Positions 34,494 to 45,093 of a stretch of DNA of 64,000 nucleotides are shown here, in pieces (positions within the stretch are counted from its first letter, which is position 1; the number at the start of each line of letters is the position of its first letter). The notes under the pieces are model-generated. The model saw nothing but the letters and a program-made list of their open reading frames with translations, was not told where the DNA came from and did no database searches. The stretch is taken from positions 1,240,001 through 1,304,000 of the forward strand of contig JACONQ010000016.1 of NCBI GenBank assembly GCA_014281115.1, read 5' to 3'. The translations under genes were made by a program, and so were the position numbers. This DNA is from Laburnicola sp. R22_1 (taxonomy: Eukaryota; Ascomycota; Dothideomycetes; Pleosporales; Didymosphaeriaceae).

Positions 34494-36342
34494 ACATGGA
34501 TGGCAAGCGAGCGGCGCAGGCAAGCGAGCGGCGCACCCCATCAACTTTCGCACCCGCTCTAAACGCGTCCTACAACAACTCCACGCCACAACACTCAAAT
34601 GGCTTCAAAGGAAGCAGATGTTTAGCTTGCCATCTTTTTAATCAATACCAGCCAGATCTAAAGCAACTAAGCTGCTGCAGCAGTCTACAATGTACCCGAA
34701 ACAACGCTCCGCCGCCGACGCGCTGGGAGACCTACGCGACGCGATTGCCAGCCCAACTCGAAGAAGCTTACCCAGCTAGAAGAGGAGGTGATAATTCGTC
34801 ATATACTTGATCTGGACCTACGTGGATTTTCGCCTACCTACTTAGCAATTCGCGATATGGCAGATAAGCTGCTAGCTGCGCGCGGCGCAGGCCAGGTTGG
34901 ACAGAAGTGGCCAGCCAACTTTGTTAGGCGTACAGACTCTCTTAAGACGTGTTTTAACCAAGCCTACGATAGACAGAGAGCTCTCTGTGAGGATCCTATC
35001 CTAATTAGCGCCTGGTTCAAGCTTGTAGAGCAGACTAAGGCCAGGTACGGCATCTGCGATGAGGACGTCTACAATTTTGATGAGGCTGGCTTCATGATGG
35101 GCAAGATTACGACTCAGCTTGTTGTTACAGGGTTAGAGAGGAGAGGCCGGCCAAAGGCTGTCCAGCCTGGGAACCGCGAGTAGGTGACACTTGTCCAAGC
35201 AATCAACGCTGCTGGCTGGGCTATCCCACTGTTTATCATCTTTGCTGGCCAGCACCACCTATCTGCTTGGTACGAGGAGGATATCCCGCGCGATTGGGCT
35301 ATATCTCTTAGCGACAACGGCTGGACGACGAACGAGCTTGGAGTTAAGTGGCTAAAGCACTTTATTAAGCATATAGAGACCCGGATTGTTGGCACGCGTA
35401 GGCTGCTTATCCTTAATAGCTATGCGAGCTACTACTCTCTTGAATTTCAACAGCTCTGCAAGGAGAATAACATCTACACGCTCTGCATGCCGCCTCACTC
35501 CTCGCATCTGCTGCAGCTACTTGATGTGGGCTGCTTCTCGCTGTTGAAGCGCGCGTACAGCCGAGAGGTTGAGGCTCTGATCCGTAACTACATCAACCAC
35601 ATCACGAAGCTTGAATTCCTACTAGCCTTTAAGACAGCCTTTAAGCAATTATTTACATCAGCCAATATCTGTTCAGCCTTTCGAGGCGCAGGCCTTGTTC
35701 CTCTCCAGCCTGAAGCTGTTCTGTCAAAGCTGGATGTGCAGCTTCGTACGCCTTCACCAGCTGCTCTGCCAGAGGCTCTCTGGGAAGCCAAAACGCCGAG
35801 CAACATACGTGAGCTTGAGGCTCAATCAACTCTAATCCGTGAGCGCGTTCAACGGCACAAGAGCTCCTCGCCTGCCTCTATTATTTAGGCGATTAATTAA
35901 CTTAAGAAGGGTGCTGAAGTAATGATGCTCTCAGCTGAGCTTATGCGCGATCGGATTACTAGCCTTGAGAGAGCTAATGAGGCAGCAACTAAGCGTAGAC
36001 AGCGCAAAAAGAAGCGGATACAGAAGTAGGGGACCTTAATAAAGGGAGAGGGAGAGAATATACTTGCTCAAAAGGCGGCTGACCAGCAGATAGAGCATGA
36101 ACAGCGTCAAAGTGGAGAGCGATCAGGCCTGAGCCGCCAGGCTCTGGCGCGCTGCACAAGGTGCAGAGAGCTTGGGCATAACTCACGTACGTGCAAAAAA
36201 GATACTTTAAATACTGCTTAATCTATTGTATCAAAATCTATATAGTATATTATATTGTGGTTGAGCTGCGCGACTTCAAAGGTGCGAAAAGTTGATGGGG
36301 TGCGCCGCTCGCTTGCCTGCGCCGCTCGCTTGCCATCCATGT
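34494..36342 (+). mobile_element. Pogo-type DNA transposon, copy B (1,849 bp) in the gene island
   Basis: Same family and same length as copy A at 8,749-10,597. ACATGGATGG ends, the duplicated 17-bp unit at 34,502-34,535 and its mirror at the right end (36,302-36,335), and TA on both sides (34,492-34,493 and 36,343-36,344). It is the only mobile element found in the gene-rich part, between the kinase and the homeobox gene. Confidence 0.95.
34599..36221 (+). pseudogene. Pogo-type transposase relic, copy B
   Basis: A single 541-codon frame with no indel. It is stopped early (MASKEADV then TAG), later at 35,181-35,183 (TAG, where copy A has TGG) and at 35,886-35,888 (TAG, where copy A has CAG). 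The CENP-B-type HTH segment EEEVIIRHILDLDLRGFSP is clear. Catalytic motif 1 is intact (VYNFDEAGF). Motif 2 has lost its Asp ([12 protein letters not shown], expected DGHxSH). Motif 3 is intact ([10 protein letters not shown]). The zinc knuckle CTRCRELGHNSRTC lies at about 36,154-36,195. Copies A and B share the motif-2 lesion, so the loss predates their separation or RIP hit the same site twice. Confidence 0.92.
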
Positions 36343-36344
36343 TA

Positions 36345-37138
36345 CCGCGCCAAGCGCCATGTTTGCGATGGGCTGTGAAAAGCGGAAAGGCCCAGCGGCG
36401 GGTCCGAGGCCACCGAACTACTGCACAACACGGATGGCGGTAAGCGCTGACGATGCTGCAGTTGCGGACCGTATCCTGGTCGTTCGATAGCTACTGCACT
36501 GCGGCTTGACGTCAAGGAAATTCTCCGTCGTCCGCAAGACGTCGCCGAAGCGCGCAGTCCCAGGCGAGTGCCGGCCGTCGCCGATAAGTTGATCCTTCCC
36601 ATGTGGCTGTGCGATGCGTTCTCGGAGATGCATTGGCTGAGAGGTGCTGCTTGACCACACCGCCACAGAACCACGCCGCCACACTGCGTCTTTGCGATGC
36701 TTCTCAGCAGAAAAGGCGTCGAGAGGAGTTTAGCTTTGGACCCCAAAACGTGACTGAGCCTCAGGCCAGCCTGTTCCCGCACAAAACGCATGACGGTGCG
36801 CACCCTTGCACAGCTGTAAATAGACTCGGGCCAATCGTTTGCCATGTGTGCCACACTTAGCCACACGACGCCCTCATCCTCCCAGTATGCGTGCGGTTGG
36901 GTTGCGGGGTGGGATGGGTGAATATGAAGTGGCGGCCTCGTCCGCTGGTCTCCAAGTATATCGACCGCGTGGCGAACCACTCTCCCACAGTACAGCATCG
37001 ACCTCGAGTAGGACGCGCTGATCCACATCGCTTGCCGGAGCCAATCCCGTTGAGCTCTCCTTCTTGCTCGACCCAACCAATCACACCGTTATTCGTTGGC
37101 CGCCATAGTGGTGGTAGCGGGACAGTTATCGCGAGGCC
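36345..37138. other. Intergenic region upstream of the homeobox gene
   Basis: GC-balanced DNA with only unsupported open frames on both strands. It probably contains the promoter and leader of the gene starting near 37,139. No TATA box, tRNA or repeat seen. Confidence 0.45.
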
Positions 37139-39436
37139 ATGTCGTCTCCGAACGACTTCAGTCCAAAGGTCGCTCCTAGCATCTGGTCTCTCGACTCTGG
37201 ATACGAAACGAATCCTGTTCTTGAAGATGCACATGCAGTATGGAGTTCAAAACTTATTACATCTTACAATGTTGGCTAACGTTCAGTAGGTCGCGGCTCA
37301 ATCAGCTTCGTCCAGCCATGGGCCTCAAAATTCTAGACAGCCCCAGAGGCTGATAGGCCTCGGCCTAGGTGAATTTTGGAACGCGCAAGTGGTAGGCAGT
37401 CTGTCTCCTGTGATTCGAGTGAAGCTGAGTGAGTACAACAGCGCAGTCGTATCTGGCCACGAGAAGACCCACCTGTCAGCCCTCTTACCACGAAACTGGA
37501 CGTGTTCACGACTAGCGACGCATCGGACCGTGACTTTGTGCTTCCTGAGATTCCGACTTTCGATCAGAATTGCATGGAGTGTGACTTGTGGCAACGTACA
37601 AGCCCTGGAACGAAGGCCACATGCCATAATTGTCAAGCACCTGACTTCCTTGAACCCTTCTCTGGTAGTGCGAATGAAAGCTTTTCGACATCCACAGCCA
37701 TTCTTCCGCGACTCGATATTCCTGAAGGCACCGAAGGGAAAGGATTGAAACGACATCACTCAACAACACGATGCTCAGCTTGCGAGGTCTCCGTGCTCAT
37801 TGATTCGAAGTATTGTCCTAGCTGCTGCCCCGACCAGACTTTCGCTCCATCTCCTTCGCAACATCGCGTGAAAAGATCCAGGGCTGGTCGAAATTCGAAG
37901 CTTCCAATCAGCGCGCTAAACATACTCCAATCCTGGCTAGATAGCAACCAAGACAATCCTTATCCAAGTGCGGAGACAAAGCGGTTGCTAGCCCAAGAGT
38001 GTGGAATCACCGAGAAGCAGGTCAATACATGGTTTACCAACGCTAGGGCTAGGCAGATGAATCCTGTCGAAAGTGGAAGTGAACTAGATGTTGCCGATGA
38101 TAGCGATGACGGACAGTTCCCACAAGCCAATCAGGGTCCATCCGCATACCCATTTGACAGTGTGCGGGCAGAGCAATCCTACCGCCGAGCATCTGTTGCT
38201 TCTCAACCGCGCATGCGACCCTCACGAAGGGGTAAGAAGAAGGACTATCGACGTAACCCTAATGCAGAGGTGCCTCAGACGCCTCTTCTTCTTTCTCCAG
38301 CTTCAATAACTTCGCCTGTCGACCAACCGCACGCGTCAGACCAGGAAATCTGGCAGTGTACATTCTGCCTCAAAGCATTGGTACCAAAATCGTGGCGACG
38401 ACACGAGGACACCCAACACCGACCCAAGGCGCAAGCTGCTCGATGGACGTGTATGCTCTATGGACCGCGTCTTAGCTCCTCGAACCGCTCCGATTCCGCT
38501 TCCATGTGTGCATTCTGCATGGAGAGGAATCCATCCGAAGAGCACTTTCTGCAGAATCACCGAATCGAAGATTGTGCGAGAAGAAATGCCACCGATAGAA
38601 CGTTCTATCGCCCAGACCATTTACGACAGCATGTCAAGAATTTCCATAACGCTACCCTGTTCGATTCCGTTCAAGCGCGGTGGAAGAAAGCTGCCGAGAC
38701 CGTGGCTGAAGGCTGGACGTGTGGTTTCTGCGGGGACCGACTGCAAACATGGGATAAGAGGGAGACACATATCGCGGATCACTTTAAGAAGGGCATGACG
38801 ATGGCATCCTGGAGGGAATTTCCCGACATGGAAAACCCAGCGGACAAGACCAAGTCCAAAGGCGAGCTCCAAGGAACTGTACACAGCCCCAGTCACATCC
38901 GCATCAGCAACCCCTTCCGACGCCCTACTTCGACCCACCCTCACCCTCACCATCTAAACCAACTACAAAACGCTCCTTTCGCAAACACCTTCCAACCCCT
39001 GCCCCTCCCCTCCCAAACCCAACCACATAATCACAACCACAACCATAATCATTACCACAACCACAACCTCCAACCCCCTCCTCCTCCATACTGCTCGACC
39101 ACCTACCCCCCTCCAACAACCCCGCTCAACCTCCCCCCAACGCAAGCCCCCGTCCTCCCCACCATCCCCACCCTCGACCCCCTCATGCTAGACATGTTCG
39201 GAAACTGCATCGACTGGTCGTCGCTGCCTACCACGCTCGACCAGCAGATGCAGTCTCCGCTGCCTAATACTAGTATCTTCGATGCTGGGTCGGGTACTAC
39301 GACGGCGGCGGCGGCGGCGCAGCAGCAGCAGGATTTCGGCAATGCGCTTGGGATGGAATTGTTTGGGGAGGAGATGGAGTATCGGGGGGAGTGGGGGCTG
39401 CAGCGGGGGGAGCAGTATCCGCAGCGACGGGGGTAG
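37139..39436 (+). CDS. TALE homeobox and C2H2 zinc-finger transcription factor
   Basis: A TALE-type homeodomain lies at about 37,899-38,056 (NPYPSAETKRLLAQECGI, then VNTWFTNARAR with the helix-3 WF.N.R core). Zinc-finger-like segments follow at 38,350-38,418 (CTFCLKAL...H...H), 38,512-38,654 and 38,714-38,784 (CGFCGDRL...H...H). A Cys-rich N-terminal module (CMECDLWQ...CHNC) precedes them. The C-terminus is Pro-rich with a His/Asn run at about 39,020-39,070 and an Ala run near 39,303. The main exon is open from at least 37,480. A likely first exon is 37,139-37,237 (MSSPNDFSPKV...) with a GTATGG donor and CTAAC branch; the exons between 37,238 and 37,480 are not settled. The first ATG inside the main exon is 37,574. 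Presumably a nuclear DNA-binding regulator; its targets are unknown. Confidence 0.8.
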
Positions 39437-40344
39437 AATGTGGGTTGGTGTGGGGTGGGGTGCGAGAATAGCGACGAGGCCTAGATACAGGCTTTGTTTT
39501 TAATTGGAGAGAAATGATGTCCATGTAGATTCTAGACTTTGGCTCGGAAGGAAGACGATCGTGTCGTACGAGGGGGTTTTGGATGGAGAGTTTTCGCTTC
39601 TGCATACTGATATCTAGAGCACGCTCGCGTCGTCCAGTTCTTTTTTGCTCGGTGGCATACATAGCATTACTGTTGGGTTCTTGGATTGGTCGGTTAATAC
39701 TATCTTTTTGAGCGTAGTAATACATTTTTAAAGCCTCTTTTCGGTCCTCTCCTGCCGTCTTTCTCTGCTGATGAGTGACGTAATACACATTGATTCGGCG
39801 ATGATTTCGGTGTATGCCACGCAGGCATGTCTTGTACGTAAGATACATCCTAGATGCTAGCGCCATCACGATCCGAATACAGTCACAGGGCAGACAAAAG
39901 TCAGAGTACAGTTGACCTTAGAATCGCTTATCCTGATTCCTGGGGTAACACTGTATGCAGATTTTTGTTAATAATGTAAGTGGTTGACAGGCAGTCACAG
40001 AAGGCCGCTGTCTGGATGGTTTGTGCACATGATAGGCTGATCTTCTGGCATCCGGACGGCAACGTGTTGTTTATCGTGAGACTGGATCGAATTCCCTTTC
40101 CCCAACTAAACTGCACGGGCTATAAGGAGATGACATGACCCTAAAGTCGGTCCTGCTGCCGGCTTTGCATGACGAGTGATTGTCCGATCCTCTCGGTAGA
40201 AGACGTACAGCCGAAGGAAAGAGTAGAGAGAACGTATTACGCATTACACATGCTGTAGAATTATCACCAAGCCCAGTACATGTAATGACTCCCGCCCTGC
40301 AATCATACAGCAACTCCCATATCCTCTTCACATTCAAACCCCCC
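39437..40344. other. Convergent 3' intergenic region
   Basis: Lies between the stop of the homeobox gene (+) and the stop of the acidic-motif gene (-), so it holds the 3' ends of both transcripts. No gene or repeat seen; small open frames lack support. Confidence 0.5.
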
Positions 40345-42116
40345 TCACCGCTGCCTAAGCCACTCCTTATGTTCCCCCCAAAAATTCCGACACCCCCGAT
40401 GCATATTGACCTGCTCAACCCACCACTCCCCGAAGCTATCCTCGACCCCCATATCCACCGCACCAACCCGCTCGTCCCTCTTCAACCCACACAGCATGCA
40501 AGCCTGCGCAGCCGGCACACCACCCTCACCTTGTTTCAGCACCTTCACGGGCATGGCTTCCTGGAGGTCGGGGACAGTACCCAGCGTGCCGCTCTTGATT
40601 TGGTTCGCGGCTGCGACAACGTGCCGTAGTCTGCCTACCTGGTCTTTCCACGCCCGCACTACGTCCGATGCTTCTCGTTCCTCTTTCATATTCTCGTTTC
40701 TGTCGATGGTGGAGAGTTTCATGCCCGAGGTGGCGCGCGAGGATGCTGAACCTATGCGCATGCCTTGTGATAGATGTTGGTCGCGTTTCCAGCGTAGCTT
40801 GCGGCCGGCTATGATATGCGCTGCGACCGATGCAAGCATGAGGTAGCCTTGAAGATAGGCGACCGTGGCAGGCTCTGCGAGGACCTTGTTGCGCATTGGC
40901 AGCGTTTGTGCTGCCATGGGTTTGAATAGCTTATCCTGCGCGTCGGCAAAAAGCGGAGGAAACAAGCTGAGCAAGACAGCTGGTGGTGGTACGTTTGTGG
41001 GAGGCAGCTCTCCTGGCTGCGGGTCATCGAAGGTAGGTGACATGACGGGCGGAGACGAGGCTATATTCCTTGGGGCTACGGTGACCGTGCTTTCTTTCTT
41101 CTTAGATTTACTGGTAGCCTTTTTAGGAACATTAGCGGAAACAGACGCTTCCCAGTCGTCAAACGTATCCCAGGGATCTTCCTCTTTGGACACTGTGGGG
41201 ATAGTGACGGCCTTGGTTCGCTGACTTGGGGCTGCAGAGCCAAAGCTTGCACCAGGGCCCTTCAACGAGGTCGGAGTAGATGCTTCATGACCTACAGCAC
41301 CTTTCATCTTGCTAACAGACACCACAGGTTCAGAGAGGTCCAAAGTACCGAGAAGATCTGTCACCTGAGAAGTCGATGCACCATGAGTGTATGCCTTTCT
41401 TGCATTGCCTACCGTTTGGTAACGTACTGCAATAGAGTTCGACGGTGCTGCCGTGGTGTTCGTCGCAGCTGATTCCGGCTCCTCAAAATCTCCAAAATCG
41501 TCGTCATCGAAATCATCCTCTGCGTCGAACAGGACGCTAGGATCCGAAGACTTCTTGGCTTTGATTACAAGCGCTTTCTTCCATGTTGTCTGTGCGGACT
41601 GTGCCGTTGAAAAGGAGAACGGTTCCACCTGTAGTTGATGCACGATGAGCATACACACTCCATTGCATTACATACGTGAAATTGACTCACATCATCGTGT
41701 GTAGTAGCTTGCCACGATGAAGGCGGAGCTTGAGATACTGTAGATGTGGAAGCACCAAAAGGATCCTCCTTCATATGAGCAGCCGGCTCGAAGGTCGAAG
41801 TGCCACCTTCGAAATCGCCCCAGTCATCGTTGTCATCGGCACTCTGATCTAGGTTGGCCCCGCCTGTAGAAATAATAAAGGGTTAGCATACATCTCATAT
41901 ATAATATATGTCTTGGGATAACTCACTGGGATGCGGAACTAGTAATGATTGTGGAGGACCTTGAGTGCCGGGGACTGGTGCTGCGCTGAAATCATCGAGG
42001 AAATTGAAAGCTGCTGCGGAGCGGTCTTCGAGCTGCCATATAGGCTTATCCTGTTGATTCGATTTCGAAGCGGTATCAGAAGAAGACCCGAATTCCGCAA
42101 AGAGATCTGCTGACAT
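40345..42116 (-). CDS. Acidic DFGDF-motif protein, possible AP-1 clathrin adaptor accessory (aftiphilin/Laa2-like)
   Basis: Three exons: 42116-41927, 41863-41691, 41628-40345, giving 548 aa. Both introns start GTGAGT and end CAG, and the codon phase closes at each. The N-terminus is MSADLFAEFGSSS. Acidic aromatic motifs follow: DDWGDFEGG (about residue 80), DDDDFGDFEEPE and DPWDTFDDWEA. Motifs of this type bind the gamma-ear of AP-1 and GGA adaptors. The C-terminus carries a conserved-looking Cys/His block (CMLCGLKRDERV, then W, then NMHRGCRNFWGEH), which could bind a metal. I recognise the motif type but not a firmly named family; trafficking at the trans-Golgi/endosome is an inference. tef1 lies upstream on the same strand with a 739-bp gap. 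Confidence 0.8.
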
Positions 42117-42855
42117 TGTCGTGCGGGCATGCGCTGTGGTGTTGAAGTGGCGGAAGTTCAGGACGTCGTAGCTGGTGGCGCTATGCTAAGGATGTGCGAA
42201 CTAGTGCGGAAGCGGCGCCTCGCCAATCTTCTATCCGCCGGCTCCAGCTTCTTCTATCCCGACTTTCTCAGGTGGGGATGAAGTCTTCTTTGTGCTCATC
42301 CGATAATCATAGGAAAGACACGAAGAGCGAACACTGCACACTGTGCTATCCCGTTGAATCTTGCAAGCAATGGTAACGATAGCCCGTACGGACATGGTCA
42401 CTTGCCTGAAGGTCGTAGAATTGGCACGTAATTTTACAAGCTTCTTTTGATCGTCCGCCGGATCAATAGGTGATACTGAATGAGTCGTGTTTGTCTTTTA
42501 AGGGTGTGGCTAACCCCCGGCAGCCCTGAAATCTTTCTTCTAGGGTGAGTGCGATACGGAATACGCATAGCAAGAGGACATCAACGAGTGCATAGACGTC
42601 TAATTGGTAGCAAGTGTAGAGTATAGCATCACAGCATCTAGCTTGATTGAAGGGACCTTCGTCCAACCCATATGATTCATTGGTTATCATGTCATGAGAT
42701 CTATGGAAGGACGACGCCGAGACACCCAGCCCACCAACCCATTATGCATCACATAGCCCGTAACTCATAATGGCCTTACCAGCCACTGCATCCCCAGAAT
42801 CGAATCGCTGGAGACTTTTTTGATCAATGAAACAAACCGCAGAAATTGCGAGCGC
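42117..42855. other. Intergenic: tef1 3' end and promoter of the acidic-motif gene
   Basis: 739 bp between two minus-strand genes. It should hold the 3' untranslated region of tef1 and the promoter of the downstream gene. No repeat or RNA gene recognised. Confidence 0.5.
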
Positions 42856-44696
42856 TTATTTCTTGGAAGCCTTCTGGGCGGCCTTGGTGACCTTGCCGGC
42901 CTTGTCGATCTTGGCGACGGACTTGATGACACCAACAGCGACGGTCTGACGCATGTCACGGACGGCGAAACGACCGAGAGGGGGGTACTCAGTGAAGGCC
43001 TCAACGCACATAGGCTTGGAGGGAATCATCTTGACAATGGCAGCGTCACCAGACTTGATGAACTTGGGGCTGCTCTCAGTAGACTTTCCAGTTCGGCGAT
43101 CGATCTTCTCAAGGAGCTCAGAGAACTTGCAAGCAATGTGCGCCGTGTGGCAGTCGAGAACCGGGGCGTAACCAGCACCGACCTGACCAGGGTGGTTGAG
43201 GACGATGACCTGGGCGTTGAAAGACTCGGCACCCTTGGGAGGGTCGTTCTTGGAGTCACCGGCGACGTTGCCACGGCGGATCTCCTTGACGGAGACGTTC
43301 TTGACGTTGAAGCCGACGTTGTCACCAGGGACACCCTCCTGGAGCTGCTCGTGGTGCATCTCGACGGACTTGACTTCAGTGGTCACACCAGCGGGAGCGA
43401 ATGTGACGACCATACCCGGCTTGATGACACCAGTCTCGACACGACCGACAGGGACCGTGCCAATACCACCGATCTTGTACACATCCTGGAGAGGAAGACG
43501 GAGGGGCTTGTCGGAGGGACGGACGGGGTTGTCGATGGCATCGATGGCCTCGAGGAGGGTCTTGCCGGTGGACTTGGTCTTGGTCTCCTTCTCCCAGCCC
43601 TTGTACCAGGGGCAGTTGGTGGAGACGTCGATCATGTTGTCACCGTTGAAACCGGAGATGGGCACGAAGGGGACGGTCTTGGGGTTGTAGCCGACCTTCT
43701 TGATGAAGGAAGACGTCTCCTTGATGATCTCCTGGAAACGCTCCTCGGACCACTTGGTGGTGTCCATCTTGTTGATGGCGACGATGAGCTGCTTCACACC
43801 CAGAGTGTAGGCAAGAAGAGCGTGCTCACGCGTCTGGCCATCCTTGGAGATACCGGCCTCGAACTCACCAGTACCGGCGGCGATGATGAGAATGGCGCAG
43901 TCAGCCTGCGAGGTACCAGTGATCATGTTCTTGATGAAATCACGGTGACCGGGAGCGTCTAGCCTCTGTTAGCGATGGCTCGCAGGTCCAGCAGCGTGCA
44001 GAGGACATACCAATAACGGTGACGTAGTACTTCGGCGTCTCGAACTTCCAGAGGGCGATATCGATGGTGATACCACGCTCGCGCTCGGCCTTTAGCTTGT
44101 CAAGGACCCATGCGTACTTGAAGGAACCCTTGCCGAGTTCGGCGGCTTCCTGTAAGGCGAGTCAGTGTCTGAAAGATGAACATAGTGCTGGGCAGGATGG
44201 GGGAAGGCGCCGGCAGCAGCAAACTGCTGTGCGTAATTTTGCAGCTGTGGGACTGTGCGTCATGGAGTTGGGTTGGCGAATCTTCCGAAGCGGACTAGCG
44301 CGAAAATTTCGCACAACCCCACTTGCAAATTGCCCCTCAGCGCGATAAGCCAAATGTAGCCAGCGTGCAGCGAGAACAGCTGGATGCCTGCGATGCGGAT
44401 GAAAGAGGATGCATGCGTACCTTCTCGAACTTCTCGATGGTACGAGAGTCAATACCACCGCACTTGTAGATCAAGTCTGTATCCCAATGTAAGTTGCTGC
44501 GACCCCGCTATCGATCGAGAGGAGAGCTTACGTCCGGTGGTCGTCGACTTGCCAGAGTCGACGTGGCCGATGACGACGACGTTGATGTGAGTCTTCTCTT
44601 TACTGCAGTACGCATTAGCAACGAGTTCTGACAGATGCGCCGCAGTACCTCGAGGTGCAAACTCGAGTTTCGAGGCTGCTGGTTGACTCACCCCAT
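42856..44696 (-). CDS. tef1: Translation elongation factor 1-alpha
   Basis: Five coding exons, 44696-44692, 44602-44532, 44476-44421, 44149-44011 and 43958-42856, give 457 aa. The first coding exon is only ATGGG, and splicing yields [20 protein letters not shown]. Introns use GTGAGT, GTAAGC, GTACGC and GTATGT donors; the third (44,150-44,420) is 271 bp, long for this genome. GTP-binding motifs are complete: GHVDSGKST (G1), DAPGHRDF (G3) and NKMD (G4), and the C-terminus ends AAQKASKK. The protein delivers aminoacyl-tRNA to the ribosomal A site in the cytosol. Codon use is strongly biased to C-ending codons, as expected for a very highly expressed gene. It is transcribed divergently from the recombinase-like gene. 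Confidence 0.99.
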
Positions 44697-44746
44697 GATG
44701 TCGGCTGTGTGTGTGCTGGAAGTAAGATCGAAGTGTTGTAGTTCTC

Positions 44747-44799
44747 CTGCGAAGACGGTAAGCAAAGGCGAGAAGAGCTGAGAGGTTGATAATACTTAC
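44747..44799 (-). other. 5' UTR intron of tef1
   Basis: 53-bp intron in the leader: GTAAGT donor (44,794-44,799 read on minus), a pyrimidine-rich interior and a CGCAG acceptor ending at 44,747. A leader intron upstream of the start codon is common in fungal tef1 genes and often raises expression. Confidence 0.8.
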
Positions 44800-44865
44800 A
44801 GGTATCGAAGCGGGTTCGATGGTATGAGCAGACGGAGACGAGAGTTGAGGCCGAGGGTAGAGGGG

Positions 44866-44874
44866 TTTATATAG
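44866..44874 (-). promoter_or_regulatory. TATA box of tef1
   Basis: CTATATAAA on the minus strand, about 67 bp upstream of the leader intron donor, in an otherwise GC-rich promoter. The position fits transcription starting near 44,840. Confidence 0.7.
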
Positions 44875-45093
44875 CAGAGGGGAGAGAGAGCGAAGGGGCG
44901 AGGGGCGCGAAAAAAGCTGGCGCGGGGCACTATTTGCGCACGGATCATGCGGCTTGGCGGCGCTTCTGCCTTCGGCTCGCACCGTAGAGGGCTCCTTATA
45001 ACGAATAGCAGCCCTCACCGACCGCGTCTTTGATGGCTTTCCACGATCCTCTCCAATTCCATCTTTCAGCTCAAAGCCCTCCAGCTATGCACC

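Noticed and set aside
42820..43962. 380-codon open frame opposite the tef1 main exon
   Set aside because: It is an antisense shadow made by tef1 codon bias (few T-ending codons give no antisense stops). It has no domain and a repetitive Gly/Asp/Leu composition.
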